Shown: piece by piece, positions 33,406 through 42,824 of the stretch
Layout of the letters: each line of letters starts with the position of its first letter
Numbering within the stretch: the stretch's first letter is position 1
Assembly (NCBI GenBank): GCA_964498785.1
Contig: CAZCJL010000005.1
Coordinates: 60,729-124,728, forward strand
From: Mariaggregatimicrobium sp964498785
GTDB taxonomy: Bacteria; Zhuqueibacterota; Zhuqueibacteria; Thermofontimicrobiales; Thiofontviventaceae
Direction: 5' to 3'
DNA length: 64,000 bases
Translations under genes and position numbers: made by a program
The notes under the pieces: model-generated
What the model saw: the letters and a program-made list of their open reading frames with translations, nothing else
The model's database searches: none
What the model was told of the DNA's origin: nothing

Positions 33406-35556
33406 ATGAATCAATTTAAATATCTCACAATCATCGCAATATTGATAGTGTTAATAACATCCGAAATTCTTTTCACAGCAACCATTTCCGGGGTGGTTAC
33501 CGGACAGAACGGAGAGCCGTTAATTTATGCCAATGTGTTTCTGAAAAACAGAGTGGAAGGATCGATAACAGATGGCAACGGCGAATTTACGATCCAAACA
33601 GATGCGAATGGTCAGGTGACTTTGATTTGCTCATTCATCGGTTATGAACAATATACGAATGATTTACAATTAAAACCAGATTCCAAAATTGATCTGAATA
33701 TCGAAATGCGGGAAACTGAGATTCGCGGTGAATCGGTTGTGGTTATTGCAAGTGCATTTAAAGCTGCGGACGAAGAAGGTGTCACACTCACCAGTTTGGA
33801 TGTGGTGCGAACTCCCGGCGCGGCAGCCGATCTGTTCTGGGCGATTAAGTCATTTCCCGGATTACAGCAGGTGGAGGATGGCGCGGGGTTATTTGTGCGC
33901 GGGGGAGATGTGTCCGAAACAGTGATCATGCTCGATGGCGCAGTGATGAAGCATCCGTATAAATACGAATCACCCACCGGCGGATTTTTCGGAACCTTCA
34001 ATCCGTTTCTATTAAAAGGTACATTTTTTTCCAGTGGCGGATTTTCCGCGCAATACGGAAATGCCCTGTCCGGCGCATTAGTCATGGAAAGTCATGATCT
34101 GCCGGAACAACGATATATCGGACTGGGACTGGGACTTGCCGCGGAATCGGCTTATATCACCCTGCCGATTGCGGATGATAAATTCGGAATTTCGTTTTCC
34201 GGAAATCGCAGTAACACAAAAATGATGTTTGAATTGAATGATAATCACAAAGATTTTTCCCATTATCCTACATCGTATGATATCAATTTGAATGCGGTTT
34301 ACAAAATAAACAATAACAACAGGATCAAGATTTTTTTGTACCGTGAGAATGATGAAGTGGGAGTGGAAGTCGATGACCCGGATTTTTACAGTCATTTTCA
34401 TGGAAATACATCAAACCGGATGTACAATGTGAAATACCGGGGATTGATTACGGATAAAATGGCATTGCAGGCGAATTGTGCGCTGTCTGATTTTCGTCAG
34501 GATATAACGTTGAGTGTTATGGATTTGCAAATGCAGGACAAAATATATCAGGGCAGAGTGAGCGTGGATTATGAATTGAAGCCGACTATTACCGTGCGTT
34601 CCGGGTTCGGTATTTTTCATGATAATACAAAGATTCGCGGTCGGGTGCCGGAAAATGAACTGGATTTAAATCCTGAAGGAGTGGGAGAAGATGTCCGGAC
34701 AAACTACCATTCCAACCGGCTGATGCATTTTTCGGAAATTGAGTTTCCCGCGCCGCTGGGATTGTATGTAATAACCGGAGTGCGCGGAGAATACGAATCC
34801 ATTTCAGACGAATATTTCATTGATCCGCGGTTGTCACTCACGTATCCGATGACAACGCATTCAAATTTAACCGCGGCTTGGGGGATTTATCATCAATATC
34901 CGGAGGCACAGTATTACGATCCGTATATCGGAAATCCGGAGCTTGCTTCCATGCGTGCGGTGCATTATATTTTTGGATATGGATTTCAGAAAGATGATCG
35001 TATTTTTCGGGTGGAAGGCTATTACAAATTATACGATCATCTGCTGCTGGAAAATGACCTCGATAACTATTCAAACAACGGGGATGGCTACGCCCGCGGA
35101 ATCGATATCTTTCTCAAGGAAAAAATCGGGCTGTTATCCGGACGTATTTCTTATAGCTGGTTGCAGGCTCGCAGAAAATGGATGGACAGTCCGATGCGCA
35201 CATCGCCATATTTTGATATCACGCACAATTTAACAATCATTGCCACAGTGGATTTGCCCCGAAATGTGTCCATCGGGAGTAGTTACCGTTACGCCACCGG
35301 CAAACCGTACACACCGGCGCCGGATTTATATCATCGAGCCAGAGTGCCGGATTATCAGGCGCTCGATGTAACGCTGTCCTGTATGGCGCGATTGTTTGAA
35401 CACAATTATACTATTTTTTATTTTTCGATGTCAAATGTTTTCGGTCGAATCAATATTTTTGATTACCGTTATTCAGAAGATTACCAGCGGCGGGATGCTG
35501 TGGAAAGTTCTTTTGGCAGATCGGTGTATTTTGGTGTTTCTTTTAATATGAATTAA
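33406..35556 (+). CDS. TonB-dependent receptor / outer-membrane protein with carboxypeptidase-regulatory-like domain
   Basis: A 716-residue outer-membrane protein. ATG at 33406 has AAAGGAAAG before it and opens a signal peptide (YLTIIAILIVLITSEILFTA); the longer frame from 33340 is rejected. A carboxypeptidase-regulatory-like domain (about 28-110, ISGVVTGQNGEPLIYANVFLK) is followed by a plug (about 115-240, VRGGDVSETVIMLDGAVM, GGFSAQYGNALSGALVM) and a beta-barrel. Unlike the other two receptors it ends in Asn (GVSFNMN), not Phe, and has no fecR or sigma partner. It is followed by a TPR protein and a LytS/LytTR pair, a grouping known in Bacteroidota. Substrate unknown. Confidence 0.85.
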   Translation: MNQFKYLTIIAILIVLITSEILFTATISGVVTGQNGEPLIYANVFLKNRVEGSITDGNGEFTIQTDANGQVTLICSFIGYEQYTNDLQLKPDSKIDLNIEMRETEIRGESVVVIASAFKAADEEGVTLTSLDVVRTPGAAADLFWAIKSFPGLQQVEDGAGLFVRGGDVSETVIMLDGAVMKHPYKYESPTGGFFGTFNPFLLKGTFFSSGGFSAQYGNALSGALVMESHDLPEQRYIGLGLGLAAESAYITLPIADDKFGISFSGNRSNTKMMFELNDNHKDFSHYPTSYDINLNAVYKINNNNRIKIFLYRENDEVGVEVDDPDFYSHFHGNTSNRMYNVKYRGLITDKMALQANCALSDFRQDITLSVMDLQMQDKIYQGRVSVDYELKPTITVRSGFGIFHDNTKIRGRVPENELDLNPEGVGEDVRTNYHSNRLMHFSEIEFPAPLGLYVITGVRGEYESISDEYFIDPRLSLTYPMTTHSNLTAAWGIYHQYPEAQYYDPYIGNPELASMRAVHYIFGYGFQKDDRIFRVEGYYKLYDHLLLENDLDNYSNNGDGYARGIDIFLKEKIGLLSGRISYSWLQARRKWMDSPMRTSPYFDITHNLTIIATVDLPRNVSIGSSYRYATGKPYTPAPDLYHRARVPDYQALDVTLSCMARLFEHNYTIFYFSMSNVFGRINIFDYRYSEDYQRRDAVESSFGRSVYFGVSFNMN

Positions 35557-35570
35557 TTTATCTTAAAAAA

Positions 35571-35832
35571 TTTGTGAACCACGAAACATACGAAAAGCAC
35601 GAAGAAAAGATTATTTAATTGAATTGAAACTTTAATATTTCTGATTCTGAGGATCCTGGCCGGAGGAAAACGAACAGGCTCATACTGTCTTTAGTCGTTT
35701 TGTGTTATGAGATTCTTCATTCGCTAAAAAGACGGCGGATTCAGAATGACATTTTTCCATACACTAAAAAAGCATCTTTTGAAATATGTGCATCTTCGTA
35801 GACTTTGTTTATTTCATGGTGTGTTAAGATTC
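35571..35832. repeat. Degenerate inverted-repeat region in the spacer after the receptor
   Basis: The left part (35571-35604, with CCACGAAACATACGAAAAGC then ACGAAG) and the right part (35800-35832, CTTCGTAGACTTTGTTTATT then TCATGGTGTG) are decayed inverted copies. Between them lies a second repeat-like stretch ending ATTCAGAATGACA (to about 35752). No gene is seen in 35557-35852. Confidence 0.45.
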
Positions 35833-35852
35833 ATTATTAATGGAGGGAAAAA

Positions 35853-36635
35853 ATGAAAAAATTAATCATCGCTGTACTTTGCAGCCTGGTTTTAACAAGC
35901 GTCATCATGGCGCAGGAACAACCAGTGGATTCATTGATTATTCAGGGGAAGAAAATGTTAAACGCAACATTAACGAACTGGAACGAACAGGAGTTAATGC
36001 AGGCACGGGCTTATTTTGAACGATTACTTCCGGGAGAGAATTATGCCTGGCTGATTCATTATTATGTTGGTTTTGCTGACTATCGGTTAATTTCCTATTA
36101 CTTTTCCAAAAATCAACAGGACAGGGCAGAGCGGTTTATTGAAGATGGCATCGATCACTTGAAGAAAAGCGTTGAACTTAAGGAAGATTTTGCCGAGGCG
36201 CATAGTCTGTTGAGTTCAATATACGGAAATAAAATTGCCGTGAGTCCGATGAAAGCAATCACGCTGGGGCCCAAATCCGGTTCGGCCATGTCAAAGGCAG
36301 TGAAAATCGATCCGGATAATCCGCGCACACACTTGATTGCCGGACAATCGGCGTATTTTACTCCCAAACTATTTGGCGGCGGGAAAGACAAAGCCAAAGC
36401 TGAACTGGAAAAATCCATTCAATTGTTTAAAACGTTTAAGGTCGCCAGCCCATTATATCCGGAATGGGGACATGAAGAAGCATACAGTTGGCTGGGGCTT
36501 GTATATGCGGATCAGGAAAATTTTGAAACGGCAGTTATAAATTACCAACACGCCCTGGAAATTAATCCGGATTATGGGTGGGTAAAATTTGTGCTGCTGC
36601 CACAGGCGGAAAAACAGCTTGGGCCGGAGAAATAG
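35853..36635 (+). CDS. Exported TPR-repeat protein
   Basis: A 260-residue periplasmic protein with a signal peptide (1-20, ending IMAQ). Tetratricopeptide-like helices cover about 45-250, with good TPR consensus at the end (AYSWLGLVYADQENFETAVINYQHALEINPDYG). A Gly-rich turn, KLFGGGKDKAKAELEKSI, sits at about 174-191. TPR domains mediate protein contacts; here the partner may be the receptor encoded upstream. AATGGAGGG precedes the start. It is probably expressed with the receptor or separately from the spacer; no catalytic function is implied. Confidence 0.8.
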   Translation: MKKLIIAVLCSLVLTSVIMAQEQPVDSLIIQGKKMLNATLTNWNEQELMQARAYFERLLPGENYAWLIHYYVGFADYRLISYYFSKNQQDRAERFIEDGIDHLKKSVELKEDFAEAHSLLSSIYGNKIAVSPMKAITLGPKSGSAMSKAVKIDPDNPRTHLIAGQSAYFTPKLFGGGKDKAKAELEKSIQLFKTFKVASPLYPEWGHEEAYSWLGLVYADQENFETAVINYQHALEINPDYGWVKFVLLPQAEKQLGPEK

Positions 36636-36696
36636 TAATTATGGAGTAATATGTCGCTAATCGCCACCCTGGTATATAGGCTGGCGATAGCCTTAA

Positions 36697-36778
36697 ACGC
36701 AAAGACCGCAGAGAACCGCAAAGGATACTACTTCCCCTCTGCGCTGCTTTGCGCCCTTTGCATCTTTGCGTTTATAAA
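36697..36778. repeat. GCAAAG-type inverted repeat element
   Basis: The left arm AAACGCAAAGACCGCAGAGA (36695-36714) and the right arm (about 36740-36776, ending GCATCTTTGCGTTT) are imperfect inverted copies, about 80 bp overall. The right half, from GGATACTACTTCCCCTCTGC onward, recurs at 63859-63905. The small frame over it (36651-36842) is a by-product. The remaining 36779-36987 shows no gene. Confidence 0.65.
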
Positions 36779-36987
36779 ATTGGATCATTATTTTGCAGCC
36801 CAAACGCCAGACGTTGTCTCTGGTCAAAATACACCTGGCTGAGTTTGGATTGATTACTGCACAAAAAAACGAAATAAATCCTTGATATTTTTGAAAAATA
36901 AGATTATCTTTTCAGTAATCTGGCATTTTAAATATATGCCCGTATTCAAGATTAATTCGGTGTTGAATTCTTTAATTATAAAAAAAT

Positions 36988-38076
36988 ATGGCTGCCAAAA
37001 CCTTCCAATTCAGCAAATCAAAATTTTTATTGTGGGCGTTCCTGTTGTGGTCTGTCTGGGTGGTGTTTTATGCAATCATCATGGATTTGCAGCTCACCGA
37101 TGTTAATTTTCCGATTGCTCTCATTAGTTCTGCCAATTCCAATTATATATTTGCATTTATCAGTATATTCATCTGGAAAATTTGCAAAAGGCTTCCATTT
37201 GATAAATTCCCGGTTGCGGTACTTTCCTTTTTGCATTTTATTCTCGCCATTTTATTTTCCGTGCTCTGGATTTCTGTTGTGTTCGGATTATGGATATTTG
37301 TGCAGGGAATCGAAGTGCTGGAGCTTGTTCAGATTGAAACGTTCATTGGTTGGCAGATACTTTTCGGAATGATTATGTATTTTTTCACTGCCGGCGTATT
37401 TTACACAATCATCTACTACCGCAGTTTAAAGCAACAGCAATTACAGGAAGCAGAACTCAAAATTCTCACCAGGGACGCAGAATTGAAAGCTCTGAAACTA
37501 CAGATGAATCCACACTTTCTTTTTAATTCGTTAAACTCCATAAACGCATTGATTACCCGGAACCCGCTGTTAGCCAGAAAAATGATCGCCGGATTATCTG
37601 ATTTATTGCGCGTTTCGTTGGAAAACAAGGACAAGCTGATTATCACGTTGAAAGAAGAACTGGAACTCGTCCACAAATACATCGCGATTGAACACATCCG
37701 ATTTCAGGATAAAATGGAGTACGTCGAACATGTTGATCCCGAACTGCTCACCAAACCGTTCCCGGCAATGTTAATTCAGCCATTGATTGAGAATGCGGTC
37801 AAGCACGGTATTGCCAACAGCCGTACCGGCGGGAAAATTGAACTAATGCTGCAATTGAAGGATTCGCGCATCCGGGGGATTGTACAAAACAAGGGTGATG
37901 ACCAAAATAACACGAATCAAATCCAAAATAATGACATCGGGTCTGGACTTAATAATATAGTACAACGATTGGATCGCCTGTACGGAAATGAGTACTCCTG
38001 GGAGATTGAACGCGCCGATCCGGTAATTTATAAAATAATATTCGAAATCCCACTAAATTACCATAATGAAAATTAA
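36988..38076 (+). CDS. LytS-family sensor histidine kinase
   Basis: A 362-residue membrane histidine kinase. Four membrane segments occupy about residues 10-145, followed by a short coiled coil (KQQQLQEAELKILTRDAELK). The phospho-acceptor motif LKLQMNPHFLFNSLNSI (about 168-184) is of the His_kinase (LytS/YehU) family. The ATPase domain shows IQPLIENAVKHGIAN (about 263-277) and GSGLNNIVQRL. No periplasmic sensor domain is present, so it may sense within the membrane or through a partner. It overlaps the response regulator gene by 11 nt, making a two-component operon. Confidence 0.92.
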   Translation: MAAKTFQFSKSKFLLWAFLLWSVWVVFYAIIMDLQLTDVNFPIALISSANSNYIFAFISIFIWKICKRLPFDKFPVAVLSFLHFILAILFSVLWISVVFGLWIFVQGIEVLELVQIETFIGWQILFGMIMYFFTAGVFYTIIYYRSLKQQQLQEAELKILTRDAELKALKLQMNPHFLFNSLNSINALITRNPLLARKMIAGLSDLLRVSLENKDKLIITLKEELELVHKYIAIEHIRFQDKMEYVEHVDPELLTKPFPAMLIQPLIENAVKHGIANSRTGGKIELMLQLKDSRIRGIVQNKGDDQNNTNQIQNNDIGSGLNNIVQRLDRLYGNEYSWEIERADPVIYKIIFEIPLNYHNEN

Positions 38077-38812
38077 AACGATAATCATTGATGATGAGCG
38101 GCTGGCGCGGGAATTGATAAAGGAGTATCTTGCCGGTCATTCGGACGTTGAGATTGTGAGCGAGTGCCGCGACGCTTATGAAGCGATCTCCGCGATCCAG
38201 CAATTGCAGCCCGACCTTATTTTTCTGGATATCCAGATGCCGGAAATTAACGGGTTCGAGCTGCTGGAAATGCTTGATGATATTCCGTATATTATTTTTT
38301 CCACAGCGTATGACCAGTACGCGATCAAAGCATTTGAGGTAAACGCAATCGATTATTTATTGAAGCCTTACGATGAAGACCGCTTTAATATTGCTCTCAA
38401 CAGAGCCATCCGGCAAATTCAAGCCAATAAAAATTCATCCGATTCAATTAAGGAACTTATCCGTTCCGTGGCTAAACCAGTTCAATTTTTAGCGCGCTTG
38501 TTAATCAAAGAATCCGGGAAAATTTATATCATCAGTTGCCCGGATATCCTGTACATTGAAGCCATGGATGATTATGTTCAAATTCATACGTCTAATAATT
38601 CATATTTACTGCAGCAGTCCATGAATTCATTGGAAGCACGGTTGAACCCGGATCAATTTATTCGCGCCCACCGTTCCTACATCGTGAATATCGATGCGAT
38701 CAAAGAGATTATTCAATATTCACAGGGGAGTTATAAAATTGAGCTAACTAACAATAAAGTTATTGCATTGAGCCGAACAGGCATTAAAAATATCAAACGG
38801 TTTTCAATTTAA
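38066..38812 (+). CDS. LytTR-family response regulator
   Basis: A 248-residue regulator. The receiver domain (1-120) has IIIDDERLARE, the phospho-acceptor Asp at residue 55 in LIFLDIQMPEING and the conserved Lys in YLLKPYDED. The C-terminal LytTR DNA-binding domain (about 145-248) shows ILYIEAMDDYVQIHT and FIRAHRSYIVNIDAIKEI. LytTR regulators bind direct-repeat sites upstream of envelope or extracellular-product genes. Its pair is the overlapping kinase. It stands next to the receptor-TPR genes and the polysaccharide cluster, either of which could be targets. Confidence 0.93.
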   Translation: MKIKTIIIDDERLARELIKEYLAGHSDVEIVSECRDAYEAISAIQQLQPDLIFLDIQMPEINGFELLEMLDDIPYIIFSTAYDQYAIKAFEVNAIDYLLKPYDEDRFNIALNRAIRQIQANKNSSDSIKELIRSVAKPVQFLARLLIKESGKIYIISCPDILYIEAMDDYVQIHTSNNSYLLQQSMNSLEARLNPDQFIRAHRSYIVNIDAIKEIIQYSQGSYKIELTNNKVIALSRTGIKNIKRFSI

Positions 38813-38923
38813 CGAAAAAGATTGACTTTTATTATTTTATTTTGTACATTTCATGATTAATCTGACGGAAAAAGATATTAACTTTGATTTGCAACCTGCA
38901 CAACTAAAAAGGAGACTGATCTG

Positions 38924-39928
38924 ATGAAACGGTATTTGGTAACAGGTGGCGCTGGATTTATTGGGAGCAATTATATCTATTATCTCCTTGAAAAATATCC
39001 GGATGTGGAAGTCATTAATCTGGATAAGCTGACGTATGCCGGAAATCTGGATAATTTAAAAAAGATTGAGCATCTGCCGAATTACAGATTTGTAAAGGGG
39101 GACATTGGCGATGAAAAAATCGTGAATGAATTAATAAAAGAATGTGATATTGTTGTTAATTTTGCAGCAGAGAGTCATGTGGACAGATCCATCGGCGCTC
39201 CGGATGATTTTATCAAAACTGACATTTTTGGTGCGTTTACACTGCTTGAAGCCGCACGCAACCATGGCATTGAGAAATTTGTGCAAATCAGCACCGATGA
39301 AGTATATGGCAGCACCGAGGGTGAATCATTTAAAGAAACCGATCCGATAATGCCGTCAAGTCCGTATTCGGCTTCCAAAGCAGGCGCTGACAGACTGGCG
39401 TATTCATATTATGTAACCTACGACCTTCCGGTACTGATTACACGCTGCTCGAATAATTACGGTCCCTATCAGTACCCGGAAAAACTTATTCCACTTTTTG
39501 TTATAAATGCATTTCAGGATAAAAAATTACCAGTCTACGGGGATGGTAAAAATGTGAGAGACTGGATTTACGTGTGGGATCATTGCAATGCAATCGATTT
39601 TGTCGTTAATAATGGCACATTGGGTGAAGTGTATAATATCGGTGGCGAAAATGAGCGGCACAATCTGGAAATAACCGAGTTCATTTTAGAAAAGTTGGGG
39701 AAAGGAAATGAGTTAATAACTTTTGTGAAGGATCGCCCCGGCCACGACCGACGATATTCCCTGGATTGCGCCAAGTTGAAAAATCTTGGCTGGAAAGCTG
39801 AATATGATTTAAAAGAGGCATTGGGCAAAACCATTGACTGGTACACAGAAAATCAGGACTGGTGGCAGAAAATTCTTGATAAAGACTATAAAGAATATTA
39901 TCAAAAGCAGTATGGAAATAATGATTAA
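38924..39928 (+). CDS. rfbB: dTDP-glucose 4,6-dehydratase
   Basis: A 334-residue NAD-dependent short-chain dehydratase. It shows the Rossmann motif VTGGAGFIGSNY (6-17), the catalytic STDEVYG (about 125-131), the YxxxK active site in SPYSASKAGAD (about 148-158) and the dTDP-sugar motifs NNYGPYQYPEKLIP and YGDGKNVRDWIYV. It makes dTDP-4-keto-6-deoxyglucose, the branch point to rhamnose and other deoxysugars. No rmlA, rmlC or rmlD is in this window, so the next step must be encoded elsewhere. AAGGAGA precedes the start. It opens the surface polysaccharide cluster. Confidence 0.93.
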   Translation: MKRYLVTGGAGFIGSNYIYYLLEKYPDVEVINLDKLTYAGNLDNLKKIEHLPNYRFVKGDIGDEKIVNELIKECDIVVNFAAESHVDRSIGAPDDFIKTDIFGAFTLLEAARNHGIEKFVQISTDEVYGSTEGESFKETDPIMPSSPYSASKAGADRLAYSYYVTYDLPVLITRCSNNYGPYQYPEKLIPLFVINAFQDKKLPVYGDGKNVRDWIYVWDHCNAIDFVVNNGTLGEVYNIGGENERHNLEITEFILEKLGKGNELITFVKDRPGHDRRYSLDCAKLKNLGWKAEYDLKEALGKTIDWYTENQDWWQKILDKDYKEYYQKQYGNND

Positions 39929-40123
39929 TACATAAAACCTGTTAAGCTATGAATAATGGAAGTTTGATGCAAAAACTTCATGTAAAACATCTCGCCTTTT
40001 ATAAGACAACCGCCTGCTCCGGGGGGATTAAGCGCCGGATGTAAGTTTATTTCATTAAAATAAATAATCGCTCTGATAATTAAATAACTTGTTAGTGGTT
40101 TATTACAATGTAAGGAGATATAT

Positions 40124-41449
40124 ATGGATTTAGAACAACGCTTAAAAAAACGAACAGCCAAAATAGGTATTATTGGCCTGGGGTATGTTGGTTTGCCATT
40201 AGCAGTTGAATATGCGGATGCCGGATTCACCGTCGTTGGTATTGATATTGACGGACGAAAAGTTACAAAAATAAATTTTGGTGAAAATTATATCAGCGAC
40301 GTTGATGATGAAATTTTGAAAAAAGCGGTTAAAAACGGCAAACTATCTGCGACAACAACTTATGATCTTATCTCGGAGATGGATGCAATCTATATCTGCG
40401 TTCCGACGCCGTTTAACGTGAATAAAGATCCCGACATATCCTACATTGTTAACGCGGCGGAAGGAATTGCCGAAGGCCTGCACAAAGATCAGGTAGTGAT
40501 TTTAAAAAGCACTACATTCCCGGAAACGACTGAAAAAGAAGTGTTGCCGATCCTTGAAAAATCGGGTTTAAAAGTCGGGATTGATTTTTATCTTGCCTTC
40601 TCACCGGAACGAATTGATCCGGGGCGAAAAGATTTTACCACAAAGAATACTCCTGTCGTGGTTGGCGGAGTGACTGAAAAGTGCACGAAAATGGCAAAAC
40701 TCGTGATTGAACAGGTGATCATGCACGTCCATGTTGTATCAAATCCGCGTGTCGCTGAAATGGAAAAATTGCTGGAAAATATTTTCCGCAGCGTTAATAT
40801 CGCGTTAGTCAATGAAATGGCGCGTTTGTGTGACAGAATGGGGGGGATCGATATTTGGGAAGTCGTGGAAGCGGCAGCCACAAAACCTTTTGGTTATATG
40901 CCCTTTTATCCGGGGCCCGGGATTGGTGGACATTGCATTTTAGTCGACCCCTATTATCTTGCCTGGAAAGCCCGGGAATATGATTACCATACCAGCTTTA
41001 TCGAATTGGCAGCTAAAACCAATGAGGATATGCCGTTTTACGTTGCCGGTTTAATTCGAAAGGCATTAAGTAATATTGAAGTCGCATTTAAAAATGCGAA
41101 CATCCTTATTCTGGGAATTTCGTTTAAGCCGAATATTGATGATATCCGAAATTCACCAGCGTTAAACATTGTTAAGCTGTTATTGAGACGAGGTGCAAAA
41201 ACGATCCTTTATAACGATCCTTATGTACCGGAAATCAAAATTGATGGCAACGTTTTTCAGTCTGTGAAATTAACCGCAGAATTGCTTCAAAAACAGGATG
41301 TGGTTGTGGTAACGACAGATCATTCTGATTACGATGCAAAATTCATTGTTGAAAACTCAAAAATGCTTGTTGATACGCGAAATTTAACAAAGCATCTTGA
41401 TATCGATATGCAGAAGATCATAAAATTAGGAGCCGGAGAGCCGTTTTAG
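40124..41449 (+). CDS. UDP-N-acetylhexosamine 6-dehydrogenase (WbpA/WecC type)
   Basis: A 441-residue nucleotide-sugar dehydrogenase. N-terminal NAD domain GIIGLGYVGLPLAVEYADAG (about 14-33), central domain with FSPERIDPGRKDFTTKNTP (about 165-183) and active-site Cys in PGPGIGGHCILVDPYYL (about residue 271). The set of signatures is that of enzymes acting on UDP-GlcNAc or UDP-ManNAc rather than UDP-glucose. It oxidises C6 twice with NAD+ to give a UDP-HexNAc uronic acid. With the 2-epimerase gene next to it, UDP-ManNAcA is the likely product. AAGGAGA precedes the ATG. Confidence 0.9.
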   Translation: MDLEQRLKKRTAKIGIIGLGYVGLPLAVEYADAGFTVVGIDIDGRKVTKINFGENYISDVDDEILKKAVKNGKLSATTTYDLISEMDAIYICVPTPFNVNKDPDISYIVNAAEGIAEGLHKDQVVILKSTTFPETTEKEVLPILEKSGLKVGIDFYLAFSPERIDPGRKDFTTKNTPVVVGGVTEKCTKMAKLVIEQVIMHVHVVSNPRVAEMEKLLENIFRSVNIALVNEMARLCDRMGGIDIWEVVEAAATKPFGYMPFYPGPGIGGHCILVDPYYLAWKAREYDYHTSFIELAAKTNEDMPFYVAGLIRKALSNIEVAFKNANILILGISFKPNIDDIRNSPALNIVKLLLRRGAKTILYNDPYVPEIKIDGNVFQSVKLTAELLQKQDVVVVTTDHSDYDAKFIVENSKMLVDTRNLTKHLDIDMQKIIKLGAGEPF

Positions 41450-41470
41450 ACTATATTGTACCGGCCCAAA

Positions 41471-41520
41471 GTGAAATCTATTTATGGATTTCACGCATCG
41501 TACGAATACGCCGGATGCGT
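41471..41520. repeat. Tandem hairpins, including 24-nt class D copy 2
   Basis: GTGAAATC (41471-41478), loop TATTTATG, GATTTCAC (41487-41494): 24 nt, the same size and form as the hairpin at 32045. A second hairpin ACGCATC (41493-41499) with GATGCGT (41514-41520) overlaps its end. Both precede a class B palindrome. Confidence 0.6.
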
Positions 41521-41553
41521 ACAGGGACAATGCACTTACGGGAATGATCAACT

Positions 41554-41586
41554 ACCCTTGCGAAGGTTTGAAACCTTCGCAAGGTT
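41554..41586. repeat. 33-nt palindrome, class B, copy 2
   Basis: ACCCTTGCGAAGGTTT (41554-41569), central G, AAACCTTCGCAAGGTT (41571-41586), with one mismatch near the outer end. The left arm is identical to the copy at 31994. It lies in the spacer between the dehydrogenase and epimerase genes. Confidence 0.85.
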
Positions 41587-41673
41587 TTCTAAAGCACTTT
41601 ACATGATAGAATTGAAGACGAAATGATTCGTAAAACTACGAAACCGGGACGATGAGACGGGAGGTTGTGATAG

Positions 41674-42768
41674 ATGGTTAAAATATTGAATATAGTCGGC
41701 GCCAGACCCAATTTCATGAAAATTGCGCCGATTCATCGGCTGATGAAACAATCAAAAAAAATTCAACCGATTCTGATTCATACGGGTCAGCATTATGATA
41801 CGAAAATGTCGAAACTGTTTTTTGATGATCTCGAATTACCGCAGCCGGATTATTATTTGGGCGTTGGGTCGGGAAGTCATGCGCAGCAGACAGCCGCTGT
41901 CATGATCGAACTGGAAAAAAGATTTAGCGAACTGAAACCAGACTTGGTGCTGGTTGTCGGGGATGTGAATTCCACACTTGCCGCATCTATTGTGGCGTCG
42001 AAATTATTGATACCGGTGGCACACGTTGAAGCCGGATTGCGCAGCTTTGACAGGACGATGCCGGAAGAAATAAATCGCATTGTGACCGATTCGGTGTCTG
42101 ATTTTTTGTTTGTGACCGAAGAAAGCGGTTCCATTAACCTGTTGCATGAAGGCGTGGATCCGAAAAAAATTTTCATGACAGGCAATGTCATGATCGATTC
42201 ATTGTTCTTTTTCAAAGAGAAGGCAGAACGATCGCATATTCTGAATGATCTGGAGTTGGATAATTCAAAATATGCATTGCTCACAATGCATCGTCCTTCA
42301 AATGTGGATGCCCCGGAAATATTTCGAAATATTATTAAAGCATTAAATGTGATTCAAACGAAAATTCCGATCATTTTTCCCATTCATCCGCGAACTAAAA
42401 AGATGATTCATCAGTTTAAGATGGAAAGTGAAATTTCAAAAATGAGTAATTTAAAACTGATTGATCCTGTGGGGTATTTGGATTTTCTGAAATTAATGAT
42501 GAATGCATTTTTTGTTCTTACTGATTCCGGCGGAATACAGGAGGAAACAACAGCGCTGTCCATTCCCTGTTTAACACTCAGAGAAAATACCGAACGACCG
42601 TCGACAATTGAGTGTGGCACCAATACGCTGGTTGGCATGAAAACCGAGCGCATTATTGAAGAAAGCACCAGAATTATCAAAGGAAACCCAAAACAGGGAG
42701 AAATTCCACCACTGTGGGACGGGAAAACTGCGGAGCGTATTGTCGGGATTTTAGAAGAGAAATTGTAA
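41674..42768 (+). CDS. wecB: UDP-N-acetylglucosamine 2-epimerase (non-hydrolysing)
   Basis: A 364-residue GT-B-fold epimerase that interconverts UDP-GlcNAc and UDP-ManNAc. Motifs: VGARPNFMKIAPIHRLM (about 8-24), HTGQHYD (about 36), VVGDVNSTLAASIVASKL, HVEAGLRSFDRTMPEEINR (about 115-133), TMHRPSNVD and SGGIQEETTALSIPCLTLR. Key acidic and His residues are present. It works with the dehydrogenase encoded before it to supply UDP-ManNAcA-type sugar. It follows a spacer with class B and D repeats and precedes the export gene. Confidence 0.93.
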   Translation: MVKILNIVGARPNFMKIAPIHRLMKQSKKIQPILIHTGQHYDTKMSKLFFDDLELPQPDYYLGVGSGSHAQQTAAVMIELEKRFSELKPDLVLVVGDVNSTLAASIVASKLLIPVAHVEAGLRSFDRTMPEEINRIVTDSVSDFLFVTEESGSINLLHEGVDPKKIFMTGNVMIDSLFFFKEKAERSHILNDLELDNSKYALLTMHRPSNVDAPEIFRNIIKALNVIQTKIPIIFPIHPRTKKMIHQFKMESEISKMSNLKLIDPVGYLDFLKLMMNAFFVLTDSGGIQEETTALSIPCLTLRENTERPSTIECGTNTLVGMKTERIIEESTRIIKGNPKQGEIPPLWDGKTAERIVGILEEKL

Positions 42769-42824
42769 TAACCACTACGGAAATAAATAAAACCGGAGAC
42801 TTGAAATAAATAAAAGGTAGTATT

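Noticed and set aside
36651..36842. A 63-residue frame after the TPR gene.
   Set aside because: It runs through the GCAAAG-type repeat and its peptide is simply the translation of that repeat.
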